A DNA stretch of 64,000 bases, taken from the NCBI RefSeq assembly GCF_018401815.1, contig NZ_JAGYKG010000003.1:310001-374000 (forward strand), read 5' to 3'. Of this stretch, positions 34,502-43,128 are shown one piece after another. The stretch is from Nonlabens sp. Its GTDB lineage: Bacteria; Bacteroidota; Bacteroidia; Flavobacteriales; Flavobacteriaceae. Position 1 is the first letter of the stretch. The number at the start of each line of letters is the position of its first letter. The position numbers and the translations under genes were made by a program. The notes under the pieces were generated by a model. That model made no database searches. It had not been told where the DNA came from and saw only the letters and a list, made by a program, of their open reading frames with translations.

Positions 34502-35650
34502 TTAATAGGAAACCGTTTTGACAATTTCTAGTCCGTATCCTATAATTCCGATGCGTTTGCTCTGTTCAGAATTGGTCATCAACTGGATTTTGCTGATCTC
34601 CAAATCGTGAAGGATTTGAGCTCCTATCCCGTAATCTTTGTTGTCTAAATTACGTCTAGATGCTTTGAGACCCCCATTTTCTTGTAGGTATTTAAGTTCT
34701 TCTAACCTGCCCAGCATATTCTCTGGTTCAAATTGCTGATTGATAAAAACAATAGCACCTTTTCCTTCTTTGTTTAAAAGATCAAACATGGCGTCTATTT
34801 TACGGTCGGCATTGCTGGTTAGGGTAGAGAAGAGGTCGTTATTTACTTGCGTAGAATTCATACGGGTAAGTACGGGCTCATCATTTTTCCATTCTCCTAA
34901 AGTCAGGGCAACATGAATTTGATTATTGGTGGTTTGTTGATAAGCACGCAGGCGATACTCACCAAAACGCGTCTTTAACATAAAGTCTTCTTTCTTTACG
35001 ATTAGACTGTCGTGTTTCATGCGATAAGCGACCAAATCTTCAATAGATACCAATTTCAGGTCGTGTTGTTTGGCAACTTCTACCAGTTCAGGCAGGCGTG
35101 CCATGGTCCCGTTTTCATTCATGATCTCTACAATAACTCCTGCAGGCTCATGACCGGCAAGTCGTGCAAAGTCAATAGCAGCCTCTGTATGACCTGTTCT
35201 TCTCAGTACCCCACCATCTTTTGCTCTTAACGGGAATACATGACCTGGTTTGCTTAAGTCGTGAGGTTGTGTGTCTTTGTTAATGATGGCTTGTATGGTT
35301 TTGGCTCTATCACTGGCACTTATTCCAGTAGTGACACCATGTCCCCTTAAATCTACCGATACCGTAAAAGCGGTTTCCATAGGATCAGAATTATTAGTGA
35401 CCATCATAGGAAGCTCTAATTCTTTACACCTGGATGGTGTAAGAGGAGCACAGATCAACCCTCGTCCATGAGTAGCCATAAAATTGATCATTTCTGGAGT
35501 CACAGATCTCGCACTCGCTAGAAAGTCTCCTTCATTCTCTCGATTTTCATCATCGACTACAATGATGACTTTTCCATTTCTAATAGCTTCTATGGCGTCT
35601 TCAATTCGATCCAACTGAATCGCTTGAGAAGTTTTTTCTTCGGTAATCAT
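34502..35650 (-). CDS. ribB: DHBP synthase (RibB) fused to a degenerate RibA domain
   Basis: 382 residues from the ATG at 35650. The first ~205 residues are a normal 3,4-dihydroxy-2-butanone-4-phosphate synthase: VDDENRENEGD, THGRGLICAPL and RTGHTEAAIDFARLAG. The rest aligns in outline with GTP cyclohydrolase II, but the three zinc Cys residues are gone: the segment where RibA reads HSECLTGD and LRCDCG is here MNSTQVNNDLF and TLTSNADRK. The RQEGRN-type GTP site is also replaced (QQFEPENM). So the RibA half is probably catalytically dead and may be structural. Confidence 0.9.
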   Translation of the reverse strand: MITEEKTSQAIQLDRIEDAIEAIRNGKVIIVVDDENRENEGDFLASARSVTPEMINFMATHGRGLICAPLTPSRCKELELPMMVTNNSDPMETAFTVSVDLRGHGVTTGISASDRAKTIQAIINKDTQPHDLSKPGHVFPLRAKDGGVLRRTGHTEAAIDFARLAGHEPAGVIVEIMNENGTMARLPELVEVAKQHDLKLVSIEDLVAYRMKHDSLIVKKEDFMLKTRFGEYRLRAYQQTTNNQIHVALTLGEWKNDEPVLTRMNSTQVNNDLFSTLTSNADRKIDAMFDLLNKEGKGAIVFINQQFEPENMLGRLEELKYLQENGGLKASRRNLDNKDYGIGAQILHDLEISKIQLMTNSEQSKRIGIIGYGLEIVKTVSY

Positions 35651-35681
35651 AAACCTTAATCCTTTGCTGCAAAGATAAGGA

Positions 35682-37124
35682 TTAAGCCGGTGCACTAGGA
35701 GGTTTTGGGTGTTTTTTAAAGGTGGTCAAGAGTTGGGTAAAGCTGAATTCGTTACTAAAAATTCCTTGATCTGTAGTGGCTCTATACGTGAGGTAAATGC
35801 CCATAGGAAATATAATAATCGTACTCATCCACGCTCCAATCCAGGCAGGAAAAGCACCTTCAGCTGCCGCTTTTTCTGCAAAAATACCTATAAAGTGATA
35901 GGTCAGAAAAAACAAAGTAGCCACTACGAGAGGTAATCCCATTCCGCCTTTTTTTATAATAGCTCCTAGTGGTGCGCCAATAAAAAACAAGATGACGCAG
36001 GCCACTCCTAAAACATATTTTTTATGAATTTCTATTTCGTGTTTTGACAACCGAGATTCTTCTCCTTTTATTTGTGAGACGCGATTTTGAACAGCAGCTC
36101 GCTGACTGCGCATTTTTGACATGGCCACGTCTAAGGTCCTGCGTTGGTCAAATATTTTTAAGGAAGCTAATAGGTCTTCGGGGGTTTCTTTTATGCTGTC
36201 GAGGGCTATTCTGGTATCTAAGACGTTGGGAGCCCAAGTATTATGCTGGTTGTTTCTGTAGATTTTATAATTGTTGGTCAGTGCCAATGAAAAAGTATCA
36301 ATGCGATTGTAGAGTTCATTAATTTTAAGCATTCTGTGGTTATCCGTAACCGACTCTTCACTGAGATCGACTTGATTCAATTTGGACACATCGATATTTA
36401 GGGTATAACTATCAAAATAACTTTTTATAAAAGGGGAGCTAGTTGCTTTTTTGGGTTGGGTCAGGTATAAATCTTCATAGTAATTGCCTTCTTCTAAAAC
36501 CAGCTGTATCACGTTAGACTTTAAAGAACTTTTTAACTCTCCTCGGTTGCTTTTTATAACCGTATAATTACCATTTTTACTAGGATTCTTTTTGTGTATG
36601 ATGACATCGTTTAGGAATTCACCGTTTTCACCAGACTTTTTGGCAACCTTGATGTTGATATCTCCCAGTTGATTAAAGCTTCCCTCGCTTATGGCCATAG
36701 CCGGTTTCATCTTAGCAATATTACCACGCAAATTTCTCTGTTTTAAATAGCCCCAAGGAATAACAGAATTAGCAAAAAGAAATGAAGTAATCCCTATTCC
36801 TAGAATAATAATAGTTAGTGATCTCATAGCTCTTTGCAGAGAAATACCATTAGACTTCATCGCCGCAAACTCATAGTTCTCTGCCATATTCCCAAACACC
36901 AAAATAGCCGCTAGTAAAACACTTAAAGGCAAGGCGATAGGCACGGCTACTGGAGTCGAATAGTAAAGAAACTTTACAATCGTTGCCACGTCGAGGTCCT
37001 TTCCTGCGAGCTCTTTTATGTATAACCATATGGCTTGAAGAATAAGAATAAACATTAACACCACAAAGACGCTTACAAAGGTCTTGAGGTACTGAGTTAC
37101 TATGTAACGATCTAATATCTTCAA
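35682..37124 (-). CDS. LptF/LptG-family LPS export permease
   Basis: 480 residues with the YjgP/YjgQ layout: three N-terminal helices (TFVSVFVVLMFILILQAIWLY and others), a large periplasmic domain (about residues 125-345) of jellyroll type, and three C-terminal helices (GVACVILFFIGAPLGAIIKKGGMGLP is the family signature). It works with LptB to extract LPS from the inner membrane. It lies just upstream of ribB and 43 nt after lolA, in an envelope-themed run. Confidence 0.92.
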   Translation of the reverse strand: MKILDRYIVTQYLKTFVSVFVVLMFILILQAIWLYIKELAGKDLDVATIVKFLYYSTPVAVPIALPLSVLLAAILVFGNMAENYEFAAMKSNGISLQRAMRSLTIIILGIGITSFLFANSVIPWGYLKQRNLRGNIAKMKPAMAISEGSFNQLGDINIKVAKKSGENGEFLNDVIIHKKNPSKNGNYTVIKSNRGELKSSLKSNVIQLVLEEGNYYEDLYLTQPKKATSSPFIKSYFDSYTLNIDVSKLNQVDLSEESVTDNHRMLKINELYNRIDTFSLALTNNYKIYRNNQHNTWAPNVLDTRIALDSIKETPEDLLASLKIFDQRRTLDVAMSKMRSQRAAVQNRVSQIKGEESRLSKHEIEIHKKYVLGVACVILFFIGAPLGAIIKKGGMGLPLVVATLFFLTYHFIGIFAEKAAAEGAFPAWIGAWMSTIIIFPMGIYLTYRATTDQGIFSNEFSFTQLLTTFKKHPKPPSAPA

Positions 37125-37167
37125 ATGATATCGAATATAGGTGAATGTAATTTTGGATGAAACAACA

Positions 37168-37812
37168 TCAATTCATTTCTTGAATGACCCAATTGGGATA
37201 TTGAGCGGCGTCAAATGTAAACGAGCTCTTAGGTAAAGGCTGGTTGGTTTTTAAAGATTTTAAAGTAAATGTAGCTACAGTTCCAGAGTTTTCTGTAATG
37301 ATCGCTTTTTTGATGTGCTTAGTATTGACATCTATACCTAATAAAACACTCTTGTACTCCGAGCTAGATTTTATAGGGATTAATTTTATAAATTGTATTT
37401 TTCTACCGCCTTCATTTTGAATAATATCCCACTTTTTGGCATATCCTTTTTCATAAAAAGTAAGAATGTTAGAAGGAGTGATCAGTTGATTATCATCGGC
37501 ACTCACTTTTGAAATGCTTACCTCCTGATCTTCAGAGTTAACTGCATATTGCTTTTTACCGTCAAATATGTAGGTAGTTCCTAAAAAGTTGACTTGGTAT
37601 TTTTGACCTGCCATTAGGGCATCACCTTGCACGTCCATATCGGTGCCGGATTTTGGATTTCTAAAATTTCCTTTATAAGTGAAGGATAGGTTGTTATAGG
37701 ATTTGATTTTTTGTGCGACTTCATCCAGCAATTGATTTGCTTGAGGGTCTTGTGCTGTTGCTGCTTTCGCGAAAGCGAAGAGCATAAAAACCGAGAATAG
37801 GTAATTTTTCAT
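37168..37812 (-). CDS. lolA: Periplasmic lipoprotein carrier, LolA-like
   Basis: 214 residues with a signal peptide (YLFSVFMLFAFAKAATAQ) and a LolA fold: KIKSYNNLSFTYKG, YQVNFLGTTYIFDGKKQY and a C-terminal FTFDAAQYPNWVIQEM. It would shuttle lipoproteins from the inner to the outer membrane. Part of the signal peptide (AFAKA) is encoded by the 14-bp palindrome. It is 9 nt downstream of ftsK and probably co-transcribed. Confidence 0.88.
   Translation of the reverse strand: MKNYLFSVFMLFAFAKAATAQDPQANQLLDEVAQKIKSYNNLSFTYKGNFRNPKSGTDMDVQGDALMAGQKYQVNFLGTTYIFDGKKQYAVNSEDQEVSISKVSADDNQLITPSNILTFYEKGYAKKWDIIQNEGGRKIQFIKLIPIKSSSEYKSVLLGIDVNTKHIKKAIITENSGTVATFTLKSLKTNQPLPKSSFTFDAAQYPNWVIQEMN
37763..37776. 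repeat. GCTTTCGCGAAAGC palindrome, copy 3
   Basis: Exact copy within the lolA signal-peptide region, read as Ala-Phe-Ala-Lys-Ala on the gene strand. A palindrome that supplies part of a functional signal peptide is notable. Confidence 0.9.
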
Positions 37813-37821
37813 GGTGGGACT

Positions 37822-40257
37822 TTAATTGTTGCTTTCTTCTTTTAAAAATACTTCTAGAGAGGCAAGATCTGGAATTAAAACATTTCTGGCTTTACTTCCT
37901 TCAAAACCACCTACAATACCTGCTGCTTCTAGTTGATCTATAATTCTACCAGCGCGATTGTAACCCAATTTTAATTTGCGCTGCAACAACGAGGCACTCC
38001 CTTGCTGGGCAACTACGATCACTTCTGCAGCTTCTTGGAATTTAGGGTCTCTCTCTTCTATATTATTATCAATACTTATGCCACCTTCTTCCCCTATATA
38101 CTCCGGAAGTACATGTGCTTCAGGATAGGCTTTTTGACCGCCTATAAAGTCGGTTATTTTCTCTACTTCTGGAGTGTCCACAAAAGCGCATTGAATTCGT
38201 ATCAATTCATTTCCAGCGGTATACAACATGTCTCCACGACCTATTAATTGGTCGGCACCACCGCTGTCCAAAATGGTACGAGAATCTACCTTCTGCATGA
38301 CTCTAAAGGAAATTCGCGCAGGAAAGTTGGCCTTGATCATGCCCGTAATCACATTAACCGATGGTCGTTGTGTCGCAATGATCAAATGAATCCCTATCGC
38401 ACGAGCGAGTTGAGCCAGTCGAGCAATAGGAGTTTCTACCTCTTTACCCGCGGTCATGATCAAGTCGGCAAACTCATCTACAACCAGTACGATGTACGGC
38501 AAGTACTTATGACCATTTGCAGGATTAAGTTGACGCGCTTTAAATTTAGTATTGTATTCTTTGATGTTGCGGCACATGGCATCTTTTAGAATATCATAAC
38601 GCTGATCCATCTCAATACATAAACTATTCAAGGTATTGATCACCTTAGAATTGTCCGTGATAATGGCATCTTCACTGTCCGGTAATTTGGCCAGGTAATG
38701 TCGTTCTATTTTATTGAACAAGGTCAATTCTACTTTTTTAGGATCGACCAGTACAAACTTAACTTCGGCGGGATGTTTAGAATAGAGCAGGGAAGTAAGA
38801 ATCGCATTGAGACCCACCGACTTTCCTTGTCCTGTAGCTCCAGCCATAAGCAGGTGCGGCATTTTAGCCAGATCTACCACAAAGGTTTCATTAGAAATGG
38901 TCTTTCCAAAAGCTATAGGCAATTCCATTTCGGCATTTTGAAACTTTGGCGATGCAATTACAGATCTCATGGATACTATAGAAGGATCCCTATTAGGCAC
39001 CTCAATACCTATGGTTCCTTTTCCTGGTATAGGGGCGATGATCCGTATTCCTAGCGCTGCCAGAGATAAAGCAATATCATCTTCTAAACTTTTAATTTTT
39101 GAAATCCGTATTCCCGCTTCAGGAACAATTTCATAAAGGGTGACGGTGGGACCAACGGTAGCGCTAATCTTGGCAATACCAATTTTATAATTCTTGAGGG
39201 TTTCTACAATACGGTCTTTATTGACTTGCAGCTCTTCTTCATTAATGGTAATGGTCTTTCCTTTGGTATAATCTTTTAACAGATCAATTGGCGGAAATTG
39301 AAAGTTGCTCAATTCTAAGGTAGGATCAAATTCGCCAAAATCTTCTACTAGTTTTGAAGCTTTACTGTCAATCAGCTCTTCTTCATCGATGAGCTGTTCG
39401 ATTTCCATACCTATATCGTTCTCATCTTTTGGAGCAACGGTTTTTTTAAAAAAAGGCTCTGATGCAACCTCTTCCTCTGGAACAGAGAGTTCCATGGCAC
39501 CCTCAGAAAGGTCTATAGAAGATTCAGGGAATTCTTCAGTGTTGGCAGCATCTTCATAATTACCTTCTAGAGTTGCTTTTTTCCAATCACTTTCTTCGTC
39601 TGTACGTTCTACAGCTTCAAAACCTTCTTTAATTTCAGTTGCTTTTTTAGAAAAATAAGCACTGATGCGTTCTGGAGTTAATTTTAAACGCAATACCAAA
39701 TAAACAATAGCAATAAACGCCATGACCAGTACGGCACCAAGCAATCCTAAATAATCTTGCAGAAAGTCATTGAGTTCATAGCCTACTTTACCGCCCAATA
39801 AGGCATTGGATTTATGAAAAAAGCCGAGGAAGATAGAAGTCCATACGAGCAATAAAAGACCCCAAAACCATAGATTAGATATCCGCTTTCGCGAAAGCGA
39901 GAACGCATTATCGCCACTGGCAAATAAAAATATTCCTGAAATAATTGTGAGTACCGCAATAGAAAAGGCTGGGATTCCAAAACCTTTATAAATAAAAACA
40001 TGTCCTAGCCAGGCACCTAGCTGGCTGATCCAGTTCTTAGTTGGTGTGGTGCGCGCTCCTAATTCTTGTAACACACTTTGATCTTGCGTCCCAGTGAATA
40101 AATAAGAGATAAAAGAAAAAAGCAATAGCAAACCTATTACTACTAGCGCACTTCCTATGATTACTTCTTGTAATCTATTAAGCTTTAAACTAGGCAGCTG
40201 TAATGGCTTTTTAGGTGTTGCAGTAGTTTTCTTGGATGTAGTTTTTTTACTCGTCAT
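37822..40257 (-). CDS. ftsK: FtsK/SpoIIIE DNA translocase
   Basis: 811 residues. Four or five N-terminal membrane helices (to about residue 190) anchor it at the division site. An acidic linker follows, then the motor with PHLLMAGATGQGKSVGLNA (Walker A) and YIVLVVDEFADLIM (Walker B), and ATQRPSVNVITGMIKANFPAR. The C-terminal gamma winged helix (RKLKLGYNRAGRIIDQLEAAGIVG) reads KOPS-like polarity sites. It pumps chromosome termini apart at septation. A TATTTTTG promoter box lies 18 nt upstream. It contains palindrome copy 4. Confidence 0.95.
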   Translation of the reverse strand: MTSKKTTSKKTTATPKKPLQLPSLKLNRLQEVIIGSALVVIGLLLLFSFISYLFTGTQDQSVLQELGARTTPTKNWISQLGAWLGHVFIYKGFGIPAFSIAVLTIISGIFLFASGDNAFSLSRKRISNLWFWGLLLLVWTSIFLGFFHKSNALLGGKVGYELNDFLQDYLGLLGAVLVMAFIAIVYLVLRLKLTPERISAYFSKKATEIKEGFEAVERTDEESDWKKATLEGNYEDAANTEEFPESSIDLSEGAMELSVPEEEVASEPFFKKTVAPKDENDIGMEIEQLIDEEELIDSKASKLVEDFGEFDPTLELSNFQFPPIDLLKDYTKGKTITINEEELQVNKDRIVETLKNYKIGIAKISATVGPTVTLYEIVPEAGIRISKIKSLEDDIALSLAALGIRIIAPIPGKGTIGIEVPNRDPSIVSMRSVIASPKFQNAEMELPIAFGKTISNETFVVDLAKMPHLLMAGATGQGKSVGLNAILTSLLYSKHPAEVKFVLVDPKKVELTLFNKIERHYLAKLPDSEDAIITDNSKVINTLNSLCIEMDQRYDILKDAMCRNIKEYNTKFKARQLNPANGHKYLPYIVLVVDEFADLIMTAGKEVETPIARLAQLARAIGIHLIIATQRPSVNVITGMIKANFPARISFRVMQKVDSRTILDSGGADQLIGRGDMLYTAGNELIRIQCAFVDTPEVEKITDFIGGQKAYPEAHVLPEYIGEEGGISIDNNIEERDPKFQEAAEVIVVAQQGSASLLQRKLKLGYNRAGRIIDQLEAAGIVGGFEGSKARNVLIPDLASLEVFLKEESNN
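39885..39898. repeat. GCTTTCGCGAAAGC palindrome, copy 4
   Basis: Exact copy in ftsK between two membrane helices, read as Leu-Ser-Arg-Lys-Arg. This is the third reading frame used by the motif. Confidence 0.9.
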
Positions 40258-40274
40258 GTGTTATAGTGAAGGGA

Positions 40275-40282
40275 CAAAAATA
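40275..40282 (-). promoter_or_regulatory. -7 box (TATTTTTG) for ftsK
   Basis: The minus strand reads TATTTTTG here, a TAnnTTTG match, 18 nt before the ftsK start. No TTG was seen at the expected -33 place. Confidence 0.55.
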
Positions 40283-40381
40283 AGAATATTGCGCGTTAAT
40301 GAAGTTAGTAGTTGTTAGTTATTAGTTAACAGCGCTATTATTGGTTTCAATAAAGAGTGTTTATGGAAAAAGCAGCATCAT

Positions 40382-40475
40382 GTGAAGTATCGATTTTAGG
40401 TATGAGGCATTAGGTTTTCCCATTAAAAAAAAGCCGACTTCAGTCGGCGCCAACAAAAAGAACACCGCAGGTGAC
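40382..40475 (+). repeat. Orphan copy of the 3' end and downstream region of the TonB receptor gene
   Basis: From GTGAAGTATCGATTTTAG (Val-Lys-Tyr-Arg-Phe-stop) onward for about 93 nt this stretch equals 45800-45892, the end of the receptor gene and its downstream sequence, with one substitution and one extra A. Nothing before it resembles the receptor. It is a scar of a lost paralogue and also the left direct repeat of the 5.4-kb island. Confidence 0.88.
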
Positions 40476-41510
40476 AAAACAATTCATAGGGGCGGAATTC
40501 ATTCCGCCCTTTTTCAGTCGGCGCCAACAAAAAGAACACCGCAGGTGACAAAACAATTCATAGGGGCGGAATTCATTCCGCTCTTCTAAAAGGGTTTGGC
40601 AGTTGATTTAAATCTCAAAAAAAAGTTTCTGCACCCTTTAGGGTTGGGGAACGGAAACTTTTGAACTCGAACTCAAAATCGAACTCGAACTCGAAATTCT
40701 GAATTCCCGAACTAGAGTTTCCAAACCCACAATTCATAGGGGCGGAATTCATTCCGCCCTTCTTCGTCCGCAACAAAGAACACCGCAGGTGACACCATTC
40801 ATAGGGGCGGAATTCATTCCGCTCTTCTAAAGGTTTGGCGGTTATTTGAATCTCAAAAAAGTTTCTGCACCCTTTAGGGTTGGGGGCTTTGATGAACTCA
40901 AACTCGAACTCGAAATTTGAATTCGAACTCGATACGGAATCTGCTGGGCTCTATATCACTGCTATTAAGACGTTTCACCGCTCCAACTGGCATTCTAGTT
41001 CCAAACCCACAACATAGGGAACATCGCTCTTCTAAAAGGTTTGCGGTTGATTTAAATCTCAAAAAGTTTCTGCACCCTTTAGGGTTGGGGAACGGAAACT
41101 TTTGAACTCGAACTCGAAATCGAACTCGAAATTCTGAATTCCCGAACTCGATAGGGAATCTGCTGGGCTCTATATCACTGCTATTAAGACGTTTTCGACT
41201 CTCGCTCCAACTGGCATTCTAGAGTTTCCAAACCCACAATTCATAGGGGCGGAATTCATTCCGTCCTTTTTCAGTCGGCGCCAACAAAAAGAACACCGCA
41301 GGTGACACCACAATTCATAGGGGCGGAATTCATTCAGCTCTTCTAAAAGGGTTTGGCGGTTGATTTAAATCTCAAAAAAAAGTTTCTGCACCCTTTAGGG
41401 TTGGGGAACGGAAACTTTTGAACTCGAACTCGAAATCGAACTCGAAATTCTGAATTCCCGAACTAGAGTTTCCAAACCCACAATTCATAGGGGCGGAATT
41501 CATTCCGCTC
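40429..41510. repeat. Left array of nested-hairpin repeat elements
   Basis: Four elements (40592-40728, 40832-41008, 41038-41235, 41349-41479) each begin GGGTTTGG (or a trimmed form) and end CCAAACCC. Inside, AAAGTTTC pairs with GAAACTTT and ACCCT with AGGGT, giving three nested stems. A variable run of GAACTC hexamers follows, and some copies have an extra 75-nt module (CTGCTGGGCTCTATATCACT). Between elements lie hairpins GGGCGGAAT-TC-ATTCCGCCC (seven, some imperfect) and GCCGACT-TC-AGTCGGC plus AACACCGCAGGTGAC. No gene is supported here. Confidence 0.9.
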
Positions 41511-41517
41511 TTTTTCT

Positions 41518-41649
41518 AAAGAATCAGAGGCATCGGTAACCGCGGATTCTTACAACAAGGGTTTACTAGAACTTTTTCACGAGTGGCAATTAGAAGATAA
41601 AAAAACGAGAAGAAATGAACTGGTGGCTGTTTCAATTATGGCTTCATGA
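41518..41649 (+). pseudogene. 3' remnant of a GLPGLI-family gene
   Basis: The frame 41518-41649 reads KESEASVTADSYNKGLLELF, then HEWQLEDKKTRRNEL and a stop. The intact GLPGLI protein 0.7 kb downstream ends with DSEAAASTAK, then TTLELFYEWQLVDEEKK. The shared ELF-EWQL-D pattern and preceding Ser/Ala/Glu-rich part show this is the C-terminal tail of another family member. No start codon or body is present; the fragment begins right at the edge of the hairpin array. Confidence 0.8.
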
Positions 41650-41678
41650 TTAATCAACTAAAAAAAGCAGGATTCCAA

Positions 41679-41911
41679 CTCCTTCCCTCAGGGAAGGTTG
41701 GGATGGGATTTTGAATATCTAACACCGACTAAAGAATACTGAATATGGAAATCGAACTTTATTATTTGTTTTAAAAAAGCTCCTTCCCTCAGGGAAGGTT
41801 GGGATGGGATTTTGAATATCTAACACCGACTAAAGAATACTGAATATGGAAATCGAACTTTATTATTTGTTTTAAAAAAGCTCCTTCCCTCAGGGAAGGT
41901 TGGGATGGGAT
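41679..41911. repeat. 101-bp tandem repeat, 2.3 copies
   Basis: CTCCTTCCCTCAGGGAAGG begins at 41679, 41780 and 41881, an exact 101-nt period. Each unit opens with a perfect palindromic hairpin (CCTTCCCT-C-AGGGAAGG). The copies are nearly identical over the full unit, so the duplication is recent. It sits just upstream of the small Cys-containing secreted protein gene. Confidence 0.92.
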
Positions 41912-42019
41912 TTAAGTTAAAAAACACCTCATTAAGAAAATAATTCGATATAAAGTAGGATTTTTCTTAGTTTCTTAGTTTCTTAGTGCTCTACATGAAT
42001 CATTTAAAACAGGTTAATT

Positions 42020-42319
42020 ATGAGAAAATTAGTTGTTGCAGCACTTGCTGGAGTATTTATGTGGAGTTCATCATTTGATATCATTGATGATCAACAATTG
42101 GTGGTTGAAGAGGATTTCTTTTGCCAGTCTAGCTGTTCATTTGTTGGTTCTGTGAATGGTCAACCAGTATTATTCGAATTTTATTCAAGCTCAGCGGGTA
42201 GTTGTTCAACAATGACTAACGGCTATGGCACCTACGATTCAAATGATTGTCAAAGTGGTGCTGGAATGTTAAATTCTACTACTGTGGAAGAATTGAAAGC
42301 TGCTGAAAAAGGATGTTAA
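42020..42319 (+). CDS. Small secreted protein with five cysteines
   Basis: 99 residues: a signal-like N-terminus (RKLVVAALAGVFMW), an acidic linker (DIIDDQQLVVEEDFF), then a Cys/Ser/Gly-rich core (CQSSCSFVGSVNG, CSTMTNGYGTYDSNDCQSG) and a final Cys residue. I do not recognise the family. Its stop overlaps the GLPGLI start by 7 nt and that gene overlaps the receptor, so the three are probably one transcript. It could be a small extracellular peptide or a substrate of the receptor, but no function is known. Confidence 0.75.
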   Translation: MRKLVVAALAGVFMWSSSFDIIDDQQLVVEEDFFCQSSCSFVGSVNGQPVLFEFYSSSAGSCSTMTNGYGTYDSNDCQSGAGMLNSTTVEELKAAEKGC

Positions 42320-43128
42320 ATAGGATATTCTTTCTCTTTTTCTACACTTTAATTAGTTGGAATGTTTATTCTCAAAATGATAAAGTTTTATCAATTAATT
42401 ATGAGGTGAAGTTCAATCATCCGATGATAATTAATTCGGTTGTAAGTAAATTTGATTTATTCGTTGATGATAAAACCTATAAATATGAATTTAAAGAACA
42501 AATCAATTCCAATTCTACATATCAAATAAGTGATGATAATTATTACAAAAATTATTACTCTTATCATATTGGTAAAATAGATTCTTATTTGGATTATCAT
42601 TTAACGAATGATGGTGAGGCTGATAATACTTATGGCTATAACGTGGTAGATTCACTTCCTAAGCTTAAATGGCATATCACAAAAGAAAAAAGTACAATAG
42701 GTAAGTATACTTGTTCTAAAGCCACTACAAATTATAGGGGAAGAAATATAATAGCCTATTTTACAACCTCCATACCTTGTAATATTGGGCCTAACAATTT
42801 GAACGGACTTCCAGGAGCAATACTATATGCTAAAAGTCATGATGACGTTTTCATTTTTGAAGCAAAAAAAATAGAGTATACAGAGAGACCTGATTCTTTT
42901 ATAAAATTTGACAGTTTCGATTTTGCAGATACAATTAGCTTAAAGTCATTTCTTGAAATTAAAGATGCTAAAATGGGAAAGAAACTAAGAGAGATGAAAG
43001 CAAAATTTATGAATAGAATACGAGAAGTAGATTCTGAAGCAGCTGCATCCACAGCAAAAGTGTCCCGAGTTATAACTACTCTAGAATTGTTTTATGAATG
43101 GCAGTTAGTTGATGAAGAAAAAAAATAA
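42313..43128 (+). CDS. GLPGLI-family exported protein
   Basis: 271 residues with a signal peptide (IFFLFFYTLISWNVYSQ) and the family landmark GPNNLNGLPGAILYAK near residue 155, preceded by YTCSKATTNYRGRNIIAYF. GLPGLI proteins are known only from Bacteroidota, often beside TonB-dependent receptors, and have no assigned role. It shares overlapping ends with both neighbours. The C-terminus is Lys/Glu rich. A truncated paralogue lies at 41518-41649. Confidence 0.88.
   Translation: MLNRIFFLFFYTLISWNVYSQNDKVLSINYEVKFNHPMIINSVVSKFDLFVDDKTYKYEFKEQINSNSTYQISDDNYYKNYYSYHIGKIDSYLDYHLTNDGEADNTYGYNVVDSLPKLKWHITKEKSTIGKYTCSKATTNYRGRNIIAYFTTSIPCNIGPNNLNGLPGAILYAKSHDDVFIFEAKKIEYTERPDSFIKFDSFDFADTISLKSFLEIKDAKMGKKLREMKAKFMNRIREVDSEAAASTAKVSRVITTLELFYEWQLVDEEKK

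Noticed and set aside
38002..39054. Plus-strand frames opposite ftsK
   Set aside because: They are shadows of a well-supported gene on the other strand.
40917..41105. Small gene in the left hairpin array
   Set aside because: It consists entirely of repeat-element sequence.
40429..41510. CRISPR or tRNA cluster in the hairpin arrays
   Set aside because: Element length varies, there are no unique spacers, and no cloverleaf or T-loop motif was seen.
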